From Burkholderiaceae bacterium (GTDB taxonomy: Bacteria; Pseudomonadota; Gammaproteobacteria; Burkholderiales; Burkholderiaceae_F), in assembly GCA_017646335.1 (NCBI GenBank), contig JAGCMT010000039.1, forward strand, positions 1-42,099: a stretch of DNA of 42,099 nucleotides, written 5' to 3'. This document shows, in pieces, positions 1-9,455 of the stretch. The notes beneath the pieces are model-generated. The model saw only the letters and a list, made by a program, of their open reading frames with translations, was not told where the DNA came from and ran no database searches. A program made the translations under genes and the position numbers. The number at the start of each line of letters is the position of its first letter. Within the stretch, counting starts at the first letter, position 1.

Positions 1-71
1 GGGCGAGAGGATTCGAACCTCCGACTCCTACGTCCCGAACGTAGTACTCTACCAGGCTGAGCTACGCCCCG
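1..71 (-). tRNA. tRNA-Pro (anticodon CGG), 3' end cut by window edge
   Basis: Read on the minus strand, the sequence starts with the acceptor strand CGGGGCG and has the D-arm, an anticodon stem CTACG/CGTAG closing the loop TTCGGGA (anticodon CGG, reading CCG proline codons), and the T-loop GGTTCGAATCC. It is base-for-base the same as the complete copy at 245-321 over the shared part. The last six bases of the mature tRNA (end of the acceptor stem, discriminator and CCA) fall outside the window. Confidence 0.95.
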
Positions 72-107
72 ACTCTTTTTCTTCGCTCTCAATTGCGAAG
101 GAGAAGC

Positions 108-135
108 ATTGTATCAAAGATTTTTTGAAAATCAA
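108..135 (-). promoter_or_regulatory. Promoter of the first tRNA-Pro copy
   Basis: On the minus strand a -35-like TTGATT (130-135) and a -10-like TACAAT (108-113) are separated by 16 bp, about 37 bp upstream of the tRNA 5' end at 71. The same TACAATGCTTC block lies in front of the second tRNA copy, where it sits inside the ispB coding sequence. The box is inferred from consensus and from its conservation between the two copies. Confidence 0.6.
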
Positions 136-197
136 GTCCCCAAGGCTGAATTCTTTTTGTATTAACGGGAAATCGAAAAAATGGATCCCCGGGGATT

Positions 198-236
198 GAA
201 AAATAAAAAGGTCACTGTTTTCACAGTGACCTTTCT
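198..236 (-). terminator. Rho-independent terminator of the second tRNA-Pro
   Basis: A hairpin with arms AAAGGTCACTGT (207-218) and ACAGTGACCTTT (223-234) has a four-base loop. On the minus strand it is followed by a T-rich run (TTTTTATTTTT), as expected for transcription ending just after the tRNA at 245-321. Confidence 0.8.
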
Positions 237-244
237 TGAATTCC

Positions 245-321
<77 letters not shown>

Positions 322-336
322 ACTCTTTTCTTCACA

Positions 337-1329
337 TTAAGACTTTCGCTCAATCACGAAGAAGAAGCATTGTAACAGGGAATTTTTGAAAACGCAAGAG
401 GGAATTGAAGAAAGTGCAACTTTTCCTCGTTCATACTCTTCAAGAGCTCGTTGTTTGCATTTTTCAATGGCACCCGTGGACTTGATGATTTCGGAAATCT
501 TTTCAAAATCACCCTTGCCATCGCGAATCGCCGCTTCAATGAAAGCTCGATCTTCAGCCGAGCAGGTTTGAAGTGCATAGATCACCGGGAGGGTTACCTT
601 GCCTTCGGCAAAGTCGGCACCGATGTTCTTGCCACTTTCGGACGGGTCGGCAGAATAGTCCAAAATGTCATCGACGATTTGGAAAGCATTACCTAATGCC
701 AAAGCGTAATCGACCAAACCTTGCTCTTGTTCAGGAGAGGCATTAGCAATGGCCGAGGCCATGCGAGCCGCGGCAGCAAAGAGCACACTCGTTTTGCGTT
801 CGATCACTTCAAAGTAACGTTCTTCATTGACCGACGGGTCATGAGCGTTCTTCATTTGAATGACTTCACCTTCGCTCAACGTGTTGGCTGCGCCGGCCAG
901 CGCTTCCATAACTTTGAGGTTGCCGATGCGAACCATCATTTGGAAGGAACGCGTGTACATGAAGTCACCGACTAACACGGCCACATTATTACCCCATTGA
1001 GCATTGGCCGTCGGACGACCGCGACGCATCATGCCTTCATCGACAACGTCGTCATGCATGAGGGTGGCGGTATGCAACATTTCGATCGTTGCGCCCAACT
1101 CTTGATGTAGTGTACCTTCGTAGCCAAGGGCGCGAGCCATGAGCATCAAAAGTGCAGGACGCATACGCTTACCGCCGGCCTCTACGATGTAGTTGCCGAC
1201 TTTGGCGATAATCTCGCTTTTGCTTGTCGTGAGCTCTTCACGAAGAATACGATCGACCGCAATCATGTCTTGCATGATCGGGGCTAATGCAGCCTTGACG
1301 GCTTCTTTGGGGTTTTGTGCTTCAGTCAT
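337..1329 (-). CDS. ispB: Polyprenyl (octaprenyl-type) diphosphate synthase
   Basis: Long-chain trans-prenyl transferase that extends farnesyl diphosphate with isopentenyl diphosphate to make the side chain of ubiquinone or menaquinone in the cytoplasm. The 330-residue length fits the family (E. coli IspB has 323). The first Asp-rich motif DDVVD is at residues 93-97 and the second, DDILD, at 220-224, with the GGKRMRP substrate-binding segment near 52-58. The C-terminus still aligns with the usual family ending, so the protein appears complete. The last ~25 codons also carry the promoter of the downstream tRNA-Pro, so coding and promoter sequence overlap. It is transcribed away from the nuclease gene at 1426. 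The chain length of the product cannot be read from sequence alone. Confidence 0.92.
   Translation of the reverse strand: MTEAQNPKEAVKAALAPIMQDMIAVDRILREELTTSKSEIIAKVGNYIVEAGGKRMRPALLMLMARALGYEGTLHQELGATIEMLHTATLMHDDVVDEGMMRRGRPTANAQWGNNVAVLVGDFMYTRSFQMMVRIGNLKVMEALAGAANTLSEGEVIQMKNAHDPSVNEERYFEVIERKTSVLFAAAARMASAIANASPEQEQGLVDYALALGNAFQIVDDILDYSADPSESGKNIGADFAEGKVTLPVIYALQTCSAEDRAFIEAAIRDGKGDFEKISEIIKSTGAIEKCKQRALEEYERGKVALSSIPSCVFKNSLLQCFFFVIERKS
369..397 (-). promoter_or_regulatory. tRNA-Pro promoter inside the ispB coding region
   Basis: On the minus strand TTGCGT (392-397), a 17-bp spacer and TACAAT (369-374) lie about 48 bp upstream of the tRNA at 245-321, entirely within the last codons of ispB. 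Its counterpart before the first tRNA copy (108-135) keeps the -10 and surrounding bases although it is no longer part of a gene, which supports its role as a promoter. Confidence 0.6.
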
Positions 1330-1425
1330 AATCTCGCAATTATAAGGAGAAACGTACCGTTTTAGCCTTTGAGGGCAAGCAAATTACGCTAGGATTGGTT
1401 GTGTTGAATTGATAGGGTGAAAAAC

Positions 1426-1956
1426 GTGAAAATTTGTGGACTTTTGTTTGCGCTATTAGGCGTTGCATCGAGTGCGGTGGCGCAAATGTATTCGGTTGGG
1501 GCTGAGGTCTATTTCGAAAATTTCGAAAAAACGATCGTCTCTGAGATTGCAAACGCCAAAGAATCCGTGCATGTCCAGATCTACAAATTTAACAGCCAAG
1601 CGATAGCTCAATCGCTCATCGAGGCGAAAAATCGTGGTTTGAGCGTGGTTGTGATGACGGATGCGAAAGCGGCACGGAGTGCTAGAAATAGAGCCGGTGT
1701 GTTGCATAAGGCTGGGATTGTGACCTATGTCGACGACAAACATGCCACGATGCACAATAAGGTCATGCTTGTCGATCGGGATCGAGTCATTACAGGCAGT
1801 TACAACTACACGAAGAAGGCCGATCGAAAGAATGCCGAAAATATTTTGATTCTGGTTGATAAGGAACTTCGAGATCGTTATTTTGAGAACTGGCAACAAC
1901 ATCTAGAGCATAGTTTGCTCTATTCGGAGTTCGTAAAGGATACTGTTGCAAGGTGA
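1426..1956 (+). CDS. Secreted PLD-family (Nuc-like) endonuclease/phosphodiesterase
   Basis: A small single-domain member of the phospholipase D superfamily, likely a nuclease that works outside the cytoplasm as a dimer, each chain giving one catalytic motif. The HxKxxxxD motif is clear (HNKVMLVD), followed by the usual Gly/Ser-rich GSYNYT segment and an Asn-Glu pair (NAEN). An N-terminal hydrophobic segment ending AVA-QM looks like a Sec signal peptide. The GTG at 1426 is preferred because an AGGG at 1414-1417 sits 8 bases upstream; an in-frame GTG at 1417 would add three residues. The gene stands alone, divergent from ispB. Relatives include Salmonella plasmid Nuc and similar periplasmic endonucleases; the real substrate is unknown. 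Confidence 0.85.
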   Translation: MKICGLLFALLGVASSAVAQMYSVGAEVYFENFEKTIVSEIANAKESVHVQIYKFNSQAIAQSLIEAKNRGLSVVVMTDAKAARSARNRAGVLHKAGIVTYVDDKHATMHNKVMLVDRDRVITGSYNYTKKADRKNAENILILVDKELRDRYFENWQQHLEHSLLYSEFVKDTVAR

Positions 1957-2036
1957 TGTTTTTAAAGGAATTTTCTTGTTTCGGTTCGTGTCGAGGCAAT
2001 GAGAGAAAAATACCGATAAAAATTTGCAAAAAGTGC

Positions 2037-2065
2037 TTGCATTTAGAGGGTATTTGTGAAATAAT
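2037..2065 (+). promoter_or_regulatory. Promoter of rplU-rpmA
   Basis: TTGCAT (2037-2042), a 17-bp spacer and AATAAT (2060-2065) form a good sigma-70 match. Transcription would begin near 2072, leaving a leader of about 100 nt before rplU. Confidence 0.65.
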
Positions 2066-2087
2066 CACGACCTCCTACGCAGCTTTC

Positions 2088-2156
2088 GTCTGACAATTCC
2101 GTCAGACATATTAACTATAAAAAGGTTTCGCAGACAGTGCGTTGGCTGAGCGAAAC
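2088..2156 (+). promoter_or_regulatory. Structured leader of rplU mRNA (two hairpins)
   Basis: Two perfect 7-bp stems lie between the promoter and the gene: GTCTGAC/GTCAGAC (2088-2094 with 2101-2107) and GTTTCGC/GCGAAAC (2125-2131 with 2150-2156). Ribosomal protein operons are often autoregulated through leader structures, so these may be the site of feedback control. That role is inferred. Confidence 0.45.
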
Positions 2157-2172
2157 GGGCGAGGTATATTAA

Positions 2173-2484
2173 ATGTACGCAATCATCAAGACTGGTGGCA
2201 AGCAATATCGCGTTGCTGCTGGTGACAAGATCAAGGTTGAAACGATCGAAGCTGAAGTCGGCGCTCAAGTTACGTTGACGGAAGTTTTGGCTGTTTCTAA
2301 CGGCACGGAACTCACGGTTGGCGCTCCGGTTGTTGAAGGCGCTTCCGTTACCGCTACGGTCGTCTCTCACGGCCGCCACGACAAGGTTCGCATCTTCAAG
2401 ATGCGTCGCCGTAAGCACTCCATCAAGAGCGCTGGTCATCGTCAAAACTACACGGAGCTCAAGATCGAAACGATCGCAGCTTAA
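2173..2484 (+). CDS. rplU: 50S ribosomal protein L21
   Basis: Large-subunit ribosomal protein that binds 23S rRNA. The 103-residue length and the start [14 protein letters not shown], the VEG(A)S segment and the basic tail [17 protein letters not shown] are all typical of bacterial L21. A GAGG about nine bases before the ATG serves as ribosome-binding site. It forms an operon with rpmA, 22 bp downstream, in the conserved order rplU-rpmA-obgE. Confidence 0.98.
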   Translation: MYAIIKTGGKQYRVAAGDKIKVETIEAEVGAQVTLTEVLAVSNGTELTVGAPVVEGASVTATVVSHGRHDKVRIFKMRRRKHSIKSAGHRQNYTELKIETIAA

Positions 2485-2506
2485 TTCTTAGAGAGAGTAA
2501 TAGAAA

Positions 2507-2764
2507 ATGGCACATAAGAAGGGCGGCGGCTCTACGCGCAACGGTCGTGACTCCCAAGCTAAGCGTCTTGGTGTGAAGGTTTTCGGTGATGCAGCTATCA
2601 ATGCTGGTGGCATCATCGTTCGTCAACGTGGTACGCAATTCCACCCGGGTGAAAACGTGGGTATGGGCCGCGATCACACGTTGTTCGCAAAGGTTGACGG
2701 TACGGTTAAGTTCGAAGTCAAGGGCAAGAAGAACGACCGTTTCGTGAAGGTTATCCCGGCCTAA
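2507..2764 (+). CDS. rpmA: 50S ribosomal protein L27
   Basis: Large-subunit ribosomal protein whose N-terminal tail reaches the peptidyl transferase centre. The 85-residue protein starts [16 protein letters not shown] with no N-terminal extension of the Firmicutes kind, and keeps the usual [10 protein letters not shown](Q)FHPG core. It follows rplU after 22 bp and is followed by a strong hairpin-plus-T-run that precedes obgE. Confidence 0.98.
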   Translation: MAHKKGGGSTRNGRDSQAKRLGVKVFGDAAINAGGIIVRQRGTQFHPGENVGMGRDHTLFAKVDGTVKFEVKGKKNDRFVKVIPA

Positions 2765-2798
2765 TTCATTAGGTTTGAACCTTACTCACTTTTGTGAT

Positions 2799-2831
2799 AA
2801 AAAAGCCATGTCTGTCTGACATGGCTTTTTT
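2799..2831 (+). terminator. Terminator between rpmA and obgE
   Basis: A 14-bp perfect stem, AAAAAAGCCATGTC (2799-2812) and its complement (2818-2831), with a five-base loop and a run of six T. It ends only 20 bp before the obgE start, so it probably reduces read-through from the ribosomal protein genes into obgE. Confidence 0.85.
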
Positions 2832-2839
2832 GAGTTTAA

Positions 2840-3946
<1,107 letters not shown>

Positions 3947-3973
3947 TCGTTCACATCTGCAAAGCAAACAAAG

Positions 3974-4010
3974 AAGCGCTGAAACCCAAAAGGTGACAGC
4001 GCTTTTTCGT
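3974..4010. terminator. Bidirectional terminator between obgE and leuB
   Basis: Arms AAGCGCTG (3974-3981) and CAGCGCTT (3997-4004) are followed by a T run on the plus strand and a T-rich stretch on the minus strand. It separates the convergent obgE and leuB genes. Confidence 0.7.
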
Positions 4011-4021
4011 TGGGTCAAAGA

Positions 4022-5131
<1,110 letters not shown>

Positions 5132-5161
5132 TCAATACGTTAATCTTAGTCCTCAGTGCAT

Positions 5162-5197
5162 AAAAAAACATCCTGCCCATTCGAACAGGATGTTTAT
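5162..5197 (-). terminator. Terminator of rppH
   Basis: Stem AAACATCCTG/CAGGATGTTT (about 5166-5195) with a ten-base loop; on the minus strand it ends in a run of seven T. It lies just after the rppH stop codon, between rppH and leuB. Confidence 0.8.
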
Positions 5198-5214
5198 CGG
5201 ATCGACTCAAGGCA

Positions 5215-5736
5215 TTAGAAGCCGTGGATCAACCAATCGGGATTGGGACGACTCTTGATATGGTCCTTACCGAAAAGGTGAGGAGCCAAATCAGCCAATG
5301 CTTGACGGTAGACGTCGTGCTTAAAGTCGATCACATCCCGCAACGGAACCCAAAAGTCGTTCCATCGCCATGCATCAAATTCGGGTTGCCCGGATGCGTA
5401 GAGATTGATCTTGCTGTCATCACAAACCAAACGCAAAAGGAACCAAATTTGTTTTTGGCCGCGATAGACCGAACGGTCAGAGCGGCGGAAAGGTTCCGGC
5501 ACGTCGTAGTAAAGCCAGTTATCCGTGTGAGCGATGATTTCAACATCGTCTCGGGACAAACCAATTTCTTCCCAAAGTTCTCGCATTAACGCGGTTTCCA
5601 AGTCTTCGCCTTCATCCACACCACCTTGCGGGAATTGCCACGCAGGTTTGTGGATACGCTTAGCCCAGAAAACTTTGTTTTCAGAATTGGCCAAAATAAT
5701 CCCCACGTTGGGGCGGTATCCATCGCTATCCAACAT
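5215..5736 (-). CDS. rppH: RNA pyrophosphohydrolase (Nudix)
   Basis: Removes pyrophosphate from the 5' end of mRNA and so starts RNase E-dependent decay. The Nudix box runs from Gly 38 to Leu 60 of the protein as started here, with GGVDEGE and RELWEEIGL intact. The ATG at 5736 is chosen because a GAGG lies six bases upstream and the protein then starts MLDSDGYRPNVGII, the usual family start; a GTG at 5754 would add six residues. The 173-residue length fits. It is divergent from proS, an arrangement common in betaproteobacteria. Confidence 0.94.
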   Translation of the reverse strand: MLDSDGYRPNVGIILANSENKVFWAKRIHKPAWQFPQGGVDEGEDLETALMRELWEEIGLSRDDVEIIAHTDNWLYYDVPEPFRRSDRSVYRGQKQIWFLLRLVCDDSKINLYASGQPEFDAWRWNDFWVPLRDVIDFKHDVYRQALADLAPHLFGKDHIKSRPNPDWLIHGF

Positions 5737-5836
5737 GAAATGCCTCAAAATCACTAAAATCTCTTATTTACTTTCTATCTTTTTCACGATAAAAAGTGCA
5801 CAATAAAAAAATTGTACCTGAAACCTCGAGAAAACT

Positions 5837-7585
5837 ATGCGAGCTCGTTCCTTTTTTATTTCTACTTTGAAAGAAGCACCGTCTGATGCAGACGTGGCAA
5901 GCCAACAATTGATGATTCGTGCCGGCATGATTAAGAAGCTGGCCGCAGGCGTTTACACGTATATGCCGATGGGTCTTCGTACGATTCGCAAGATCGAAAC
6001 GATCATCCGTGAAGAGATGAACGGCGCAGGTGCCATCGAACTCTTGTTGCCGATGGTGCAACCTGCAGAACTTTGGCAAGAATCCGGTCGCTGGGAAAAG
6101 TACGGTGATGAGCTCATGCGCATCAAGGACCGTCATGACCGCGACTTCGTGATTCAACCGACGTCCGAAGAAGTGATCACCGATTTTGCACGCTCTGAAA
6201 TCAAGTCTTGGCGTCAATTGCCGGTGAATCTTTACCAAATTCAAACGAAGTTCCGTGACGAACGTCGTCCCCGTTTCGGTGTGATGCGTGGTCGTGAGTT
6301 CACGATGAAGGACGGCTATTCCTTCGACCGTGACCAAGAAGGTGCTTTGAAGTCTTATGACACCATGTACAACGCCTATCAACGAGTCTTCTCTCGTTTG
6401 GGCTTGACGTTCCGCGCTGTGGCTGCCGACACCGGTTCTATCGGCGGTGATCGCTCTCACGAATTCCAAGTGATCGCTGACACGGGTGAAGACTTGATCG
6501 CTTACTGCCCGGATAGCGAATTTGCTGCCAACATCGAATTGGCAGAAGCTTTCAGCTTGATTGAAAAGCGTGCCGAAGCGACTGAGGCCATGCAAAAGGT
6601 TCCGACGCCGGGCAAGGAAAAGTGCGAAGACGTGGTTGAACTTTTGGGTCGCGAGTTGACGCAATCGATGAAGTCCGTGGTTTTGGCCGCTGACCGTGTC
6701 GATGAAAAGGGCAATGCTTTGCCGGCTCAAATCGTGATGATCCTCTTGCGTGCCGATCATGAACTCAATGAAGTGAAGGCCGGTAAGTTACCGGAATTGA
6801 AGGAAGGTTTCCGTTTCGCTACGGATAAGGAAATCGTTGAAGCCTTCGGTTGCAAGCCCGGTTATTTGGGCCCGGTCGGTGTCAAGGAAGACGTGGTGAT
6901 CTACGCTGACTTGACGGCCGCTAACATGAGCGACTTCATCTGCGGCGCCAATGAAGAAGATTTCCACATCACGGGTGTGAACTGGGGTCGTGATTTGCCG
7001 GAAGCCAAGGTTGCCGATCTTCGTAACGTGGTCGAAGGTGACCGCTCTCCGTGCGGTAAGGGCACGTTGAAGTTGCAACGCGGTATCGAAGTGGGTCACG
7101 TGTTCTACTTGGGCACGAAGTATTCCGAAGCTTTGAACGCAACGTTCTTGGACGAAACGGGCAAGCCCCAAGTTTTGGAAATGGGTTGCTACGGTATCGG
7201 TGTGACGCGTTTGGTCGGTGCTGCCATCGAACAAGGTCATGACGATAAGGGCATCATTTGGCCGGATTCCATCGCTCCGTTTACGACGGTGATCTGCCCG
7301 ATGGGTTATGCCAAGAGCGAAGCTGTTCGTGCCGAAGCCGATCGTATCTACAACGAATTGAAGGCTGCCGGTGTTGACGTGATTTTGGATGACCGTGATA
7401 TGCGTCCGGGCGTGATGTTTGCCGATTGGGAATTGATCGGTGTTCCGCACCGTGTCGTCATCGGCGATCGTGGCTTGAAGACGGGTGAAGTCGAGTACGC
7501 ACATCGTAAGGACTTGGCCAACAAGCAAATGATCAAGACCGACGAAATCGTTGAATTCATTAAGAATTCCGTCAAGGTTGCCTAA
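5837..7585 (+). CDS. proS: Prolyl-tRNA synthetase
   Basis: Class II synthetase that charges tRNA-Pro; the two tRNA-Pro genes at the start of this window are among its substrates. The 582-residue bacterial-type protein carries motif 1 around [17 protein letters not shown], motif 2 around [17 protein letters not shown], and motif 3 around [13 protein letters not shown]. The roughly 180-residue insertion between motifs 2 and 3 is the editing (INS) domain that removes mischarged alanine. The C-terminal anticodon-binding domain includes [19 protein letters not shown]. Strong terminator follows directly. Confidence 0.98.
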   Translation: MRARSFFISTLKEAPSDADVASQQLMIRAGMIKKLAAGVYTYMPMGLRTIRKIETIIREEMNGAGAIELLLPMVQPAELWQESGRWEKYGDELMRIKDRHDRDFVIQPTSEEVITDFARSEIKSWRQLPVNLYQIQTKFRDERRPRFGVMRGREFTMKDGYSFDRDQEGALKSYDTMYNAYQRVFSRLGLTFRAVAADTGSIGGDRSHEFQVIADTGEDLIAYCPDSEFAANIELAEAFSLIEKRAEATEAMQKVPTPGKEKCEDVVELLGRELTQSMKSVVLAADRVDEKGNALPAQIVMILLRADHELNEVKAGKLPELKEGFRFATDKEIVEAFGCKPGYLGPVGVKEDVVIYADLTAANMSDFICGANEEDFHITGVNWGRDLPEAKVADLRNVVEGDRSPCGKGTLKLQRGIEVGHVFYLGTKYSEALNATFLDETGKPQVLEMGCYGIGVTRLVGAAIEQGHDDKGIIWPDSIAPFTTVICPMGYAKSEAVRAEADRIYNELKAAGVDVILDDRDMRPGVMFADWELIGVPHRVVIGDRGLKTGEVEYAHRKDLANKQMIKTDEIVEFIKNSVKVA

Positions 7586-7604
7586 TCGAGCAAATCGATG
7601 ACAG

Positions 7605-7636
7605 AAAAATGCGAGGAGAAATCCTCGCATTTTTTT
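7605..7636 (+). terminator. Terminator of proS
   Basis: Perfect 13-bp stem AAAAATGCGAGGA/TCCTCGCATTTTT with loop GAAA, then further T residues, 20 bp after the proS stop. Confidence 0.9.
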
Positions 7637-7684
7637 ATTCTAAAAGAGGCGATGTTTAGGGTGATGATTAGGGAGAAATCCTTA

Positions 7685-7707
7685 GCCAAGTCGAAATTCG
7701 ACTTGGC
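7685..7707. promoter_or_regulatory. Perfect 23-bp dyad, candidate operator
   Basis: Two 11-bp arms, GCCAAGTCGAA (7685-7695) and TTCGACTTGGC (7697-7707), are exact inverted repeats around one base. No T run follows, so it does not look like a terminator. It lies about 25 bp upstream of the likely -35 box, a position suited to an activator. A shorter GCCAA/TTGGC dyad recurs at 8057-8070. The binding protein is unknown. Confidence 0.5.
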
Positions 7708-7730
7708 AGATTGTCGAGATCTTTGTTACC

Positions 7731-7759
7731 TTAAGAACATATTTGAAGATTCGTATGAT
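7731..7759 (+). promoter_or_regulatory. Promoter of the membrane-protein/amidohydrolase operon
   Basis: TTAAGA (7731-7736), a 17-bp spacer and TATGAT (7754-7759) match sigma-70 consensus fairly well. Transcription from here would give a leader of about 330 nt before the first membrane-protein gene, containing the short ORF at 7789-7917. Confidence 0.5.
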
Positions 7760-7788
7760 TTTCAAATAGGGCAATGAGGAGAAAACTC

Positions 7789-7917
7789 ATGTGTAAGGCT
7801 AACATACATCGCTTCGTACCTATCGATTTGGCTATTGATCGCCTCGATGCGATCTGCGCATGGACGTCTTCCTCTTCCACCTCAGCATCCTCCACATCTC
7901 GTTGCTCAACACACTGA
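7789..7917 (+). CDS. 42-residue Ser/Thr-rich leader peptide (candidate upstream ORF)
   Basis: A short ORF with a strong ribosome-binding site (GAGGAG, 8 bases before the ATG) inside the long leader of the operon. The N-terminal half is ordinary (MCKANIHRFVPIDLAIDRLD), but nine Ser and four Thr occur in the last 18 residues after the Trp, with a Cys near each end of the stretch. It matches no family I recognise. The codons for this tail form a C-rich, G-poor tract. A regulatory upstream ORF is the favoured reading; a genuine small secreted or modified peptide is less likely because no export signal or modification enzyme is nearby. Expression is unproven. Confidence 0.45.
   Translation: MCKANIHRFVPIDLAIDRLDAICAWTSSSSTSASSTSRCSTH
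7868..7914 (+). promoter_or_regulatory. C-rich, G-poor tract, candidate Rho loading (rut) site
   Basis: Over these 47 bases I count 22 C and 3 G, with many evenly spaced YC dimers. Such C-over-G segments in leaders are typical of Rho utilisation sites. Here the tract lies under the translated end of the short ORF and is followed by a further C-rich stretch to about 7990, so translation could control Rho access. This is an inference from composition only. The rest of the gene-free stretch to 8097 holds a GCCAA/TTGGC dyad (8057-8070) and the ribosome-binding site; no intrinsic terminator was seen. Confidence 0.35.
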
Positions 7918-8097
7918 GTAATGACGATTTCGGCTTAGTCGCTCAATCCTCCCGAACGATGAAGCCCTCTGCAAGAACTTCTCTTTTAATTGATTTTTAG
8001 TTTTTCCGTTGTACGCATTTTTGTATCTGCATCGACCGATTAACTGAAAATTTCCAGCCAAAAAATTGGCAAAACTGTCGAAAAAGGAATGGATATT

Positions 8098-8874
8098 ATG
8101 GATCTCATTCGCAATTTCAAATTACATGCGTTAGCTCTTTTGGTCGTTGCTATCTCCGATATGATCGGTACGCAAAAATTCGGTCTTGTGGTGCTCTTGC
8201 CGTTGCTCTATGCCATGGTCTTGGGTGGCATCATCAGTTTGCCGAAATTGAAGATCCTCAATGAAAAGCAACAAGAACGTGCTGCCAAATTTATGCCGAT
8301 TGCCATGCTCATTTTGGTTGTGAAGTTGGCTCTCGGTATCGGTCCGAATCTTCAAATGTTGCTCAATTCCGGTTGGGCTCTCATCATGCAAGAATTCGGC
8401 CACTTCTTCGGAACGATTATTTTTGGTTTCCCGATGGCTATCTTGGTCGGTATGAAGCGTGAAGCCATTGGTGCTTGCTACTCGATTGACCGTGAACCCA
8501 ACGTTGCCATTATTGCCGAGCGCTTCGGTTTGGATAGTCCCGAAGGTCGCGGCGTGATGGGTATGTACATTTGCGGTACGGTTTTCGGTGCTTTATGGAT
8601 TTCCCTTTTGGCCGGCATCATTGCTCAAACGGGATGGTTCCACCCCTATGCATTGGCCATGGGCGTTGGCGTCGGTTCGGGCAGTATGATGGCCGCCGGT
8701 GTCGGTTCCGTGATTGCCGTGTTCCCTGAATATGCCGATTTGATTCGTGCTTATTCCGGTGCGGCTAACTTGATGACGACGATTCTTGGTATTTACTTCG
8801 CTTTGTTCGTGTCCTTGCCGGTGATGATCAAGCTCTACGACTTTGTGATGGGCAAGCGTGAAAAGAAGGCTTGA
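8098..8874 (+). CDS. Multi-pass membrane protein, DUF3100-like
   Basis: A 258-residue integral membrane protein with about seven or eight hydrophobic segments, including ones near LHALALLVVAISDMIG, FGLVVLLPLLYAMVLGGII, MLILVVKLALGIG and the Gly-rich stretch MGVGVGSGSMMAAGVGSVI. The overall pattern is that of the DUF3100 family, whose function is not established; assignment is from memory. The ATG at 8098 is preferred over that at 8089 because AAAGGA (8083-8088) then sits nine bases upstream. It is first in a three-gene operon with a second membrane protein and an M20 amidohydrolase, so a transporter for the hydrolase's substrate or product is a reasonable guess. Confidence 0.65.
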   Translation: MDLIRNFKLHALALLVVAISDMIGTQKFGLVVLLPLLYAMVLGGIISLPKLKILNEKQQERAAKFMPIAMLILVVKLALGIGPNLQMLLNSGWALIMQEFGHFFGTIIFGFPMAILVGMKREAIGACYSIDREPNVAIIAERFGLDSPEGRGVMGMYICGTVFGALWISLLAGIIAQTGWFHPYALAMGVGVGSGSMMAAGVGSVIAVFPEYADLIRAYSGAANLMTTILGIYFALFVSLPVMIKLYDFVMGKREKKA

Positions 8875-8918
8875 TTCACGAACGAGAACAAAAGTAAGAA
8901 CAGATTTGGAGAAATACT

Positions 8919-9386
8919 ATGAATGCACAAAATTTTGAAAAGTTTAAGGACTTCCTCTTTATCTTGTTAGTAACGGGATTTTTCTCGATGATCGCCAACT
9001 GCATCGGCTACAACGGCGATATCGCTGCCGGATCCGTGGGCGCATTGGTTTTGGTCGCCTTGGCATTGATCGGCGTTATTCTGAGCATGTTGCCGGGTCT
9101 TAATCGCTTGCCGCTCGTTTTCTGGGTCTCCGCCGTTGGCGTTGCCGTTTCGATTCCGGGTTTCCCGGGTGGCGATTGGGTCGTTGCTCAAGCCAATAAC
9201 ATCAATTTGATGGCAACGACGACGCCGATTTTGGCCTATGCCGGTTTGTGTGTCGGTAAAGACTTGGAAGCCTTCAAGAAATTGTCTTGGCGTATTGTTC
9301 CTGTGGCATTGTGCGTCGCTGCCGGTACGTTCCTTTGCGCAACGATGATGGCGGAATTCGTATTACACTTGGAAGGCGTCATCTAA
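8919..9386 (+). CDS. Small membrane protein, partner of the DUF3100-like protein
   Basis: A 155-residue protein with four or five hydrophobic segments: FLFILLVTGFFSMIANCIG, AALVLVALALIGVILSML-like, LVFWVSAVGVAVSIPG, a re-entrant-looking ATTTPILAYAGLCVGK, and the last, IVPVALCVAAGTFLCATMM. I do not recognise a family with confidence. The sequence around DLEAFKKLSWRIVPVALCVAAGTF recalls ends of secondary transporters. It follows the first membrane gene by 44 bp and has a GGAG before its ATG. The two proteins together have roughly the number of membrane spans of one secondary transporter, so they may form a split or heteromeric carrier. This is inference. Confidence 0.6.
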   Translation: MNAQNFEKFKDFLFILLVTGFFSMIANCIGYNGDIAAGSVGALVLVALALIGVILSMLPGLNRLPLVFWVSAVGVAVSIPGFPGGDWVVAQANNINLMATTTPILAYAGLCVGKDLEAFKKLSWRIVPVALCVAAGTFLCATMMAEFVLHLEGVI

Positions 9387-9399
9387 ACATCATCACAAT

Positions 9400-9441
9400 G
9401 AGGGGAGCATAGGCATTGACTCCGTGCTCCCTCGGTCAATG
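9400..9441 (+). promoter_or_regulatory. Interleaved hairpins before the amidohydrolase RBS (pseudoknot or switch)
   Basis: Stem 1 pairs GGGAGCA (9403-9409) with TGCTCCC (9425-9431). Stem 2 pairs CATTGAC (9414-9420) with GTCAATG (9435-9441). The arms alternate 1-2-1'-2', so the two stems either form a pseudoknot or exclude one another. The last base of stem 2 directly abuts the Shine-Dalgarno AAAGGG (9442-9447) of the next gene. Both stems are perfect 7-mers, which makes chance less likely. Confidence 0.45.
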
Positions 9442-9455
9442 AAAGGGATTGGATT

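Noticed and set aside
183..197. GGATCCCCGGGG-like sequence resembling a cloning polylinker
   Set aside because: It is a short natural palindrome (ATCCCCGGGGAT) between two native tRNA genes; no further vector sequence is present on either side.
5768..6760. Minus-strand 330-codon frame opposite proS
   Set aside because: Antisense shadow of prolyl-tRNA synthetase with no recognisable domain.
7789..7917. Short Ser/Thr/Cys-rich ORF as a RiPP (lanthipeptide or thiopeptide) precursor
   Set aside because: No dehydratase, cyclase, YcaO or export gene lies nearby, and its position in an operon leader fits a regulatory role better.
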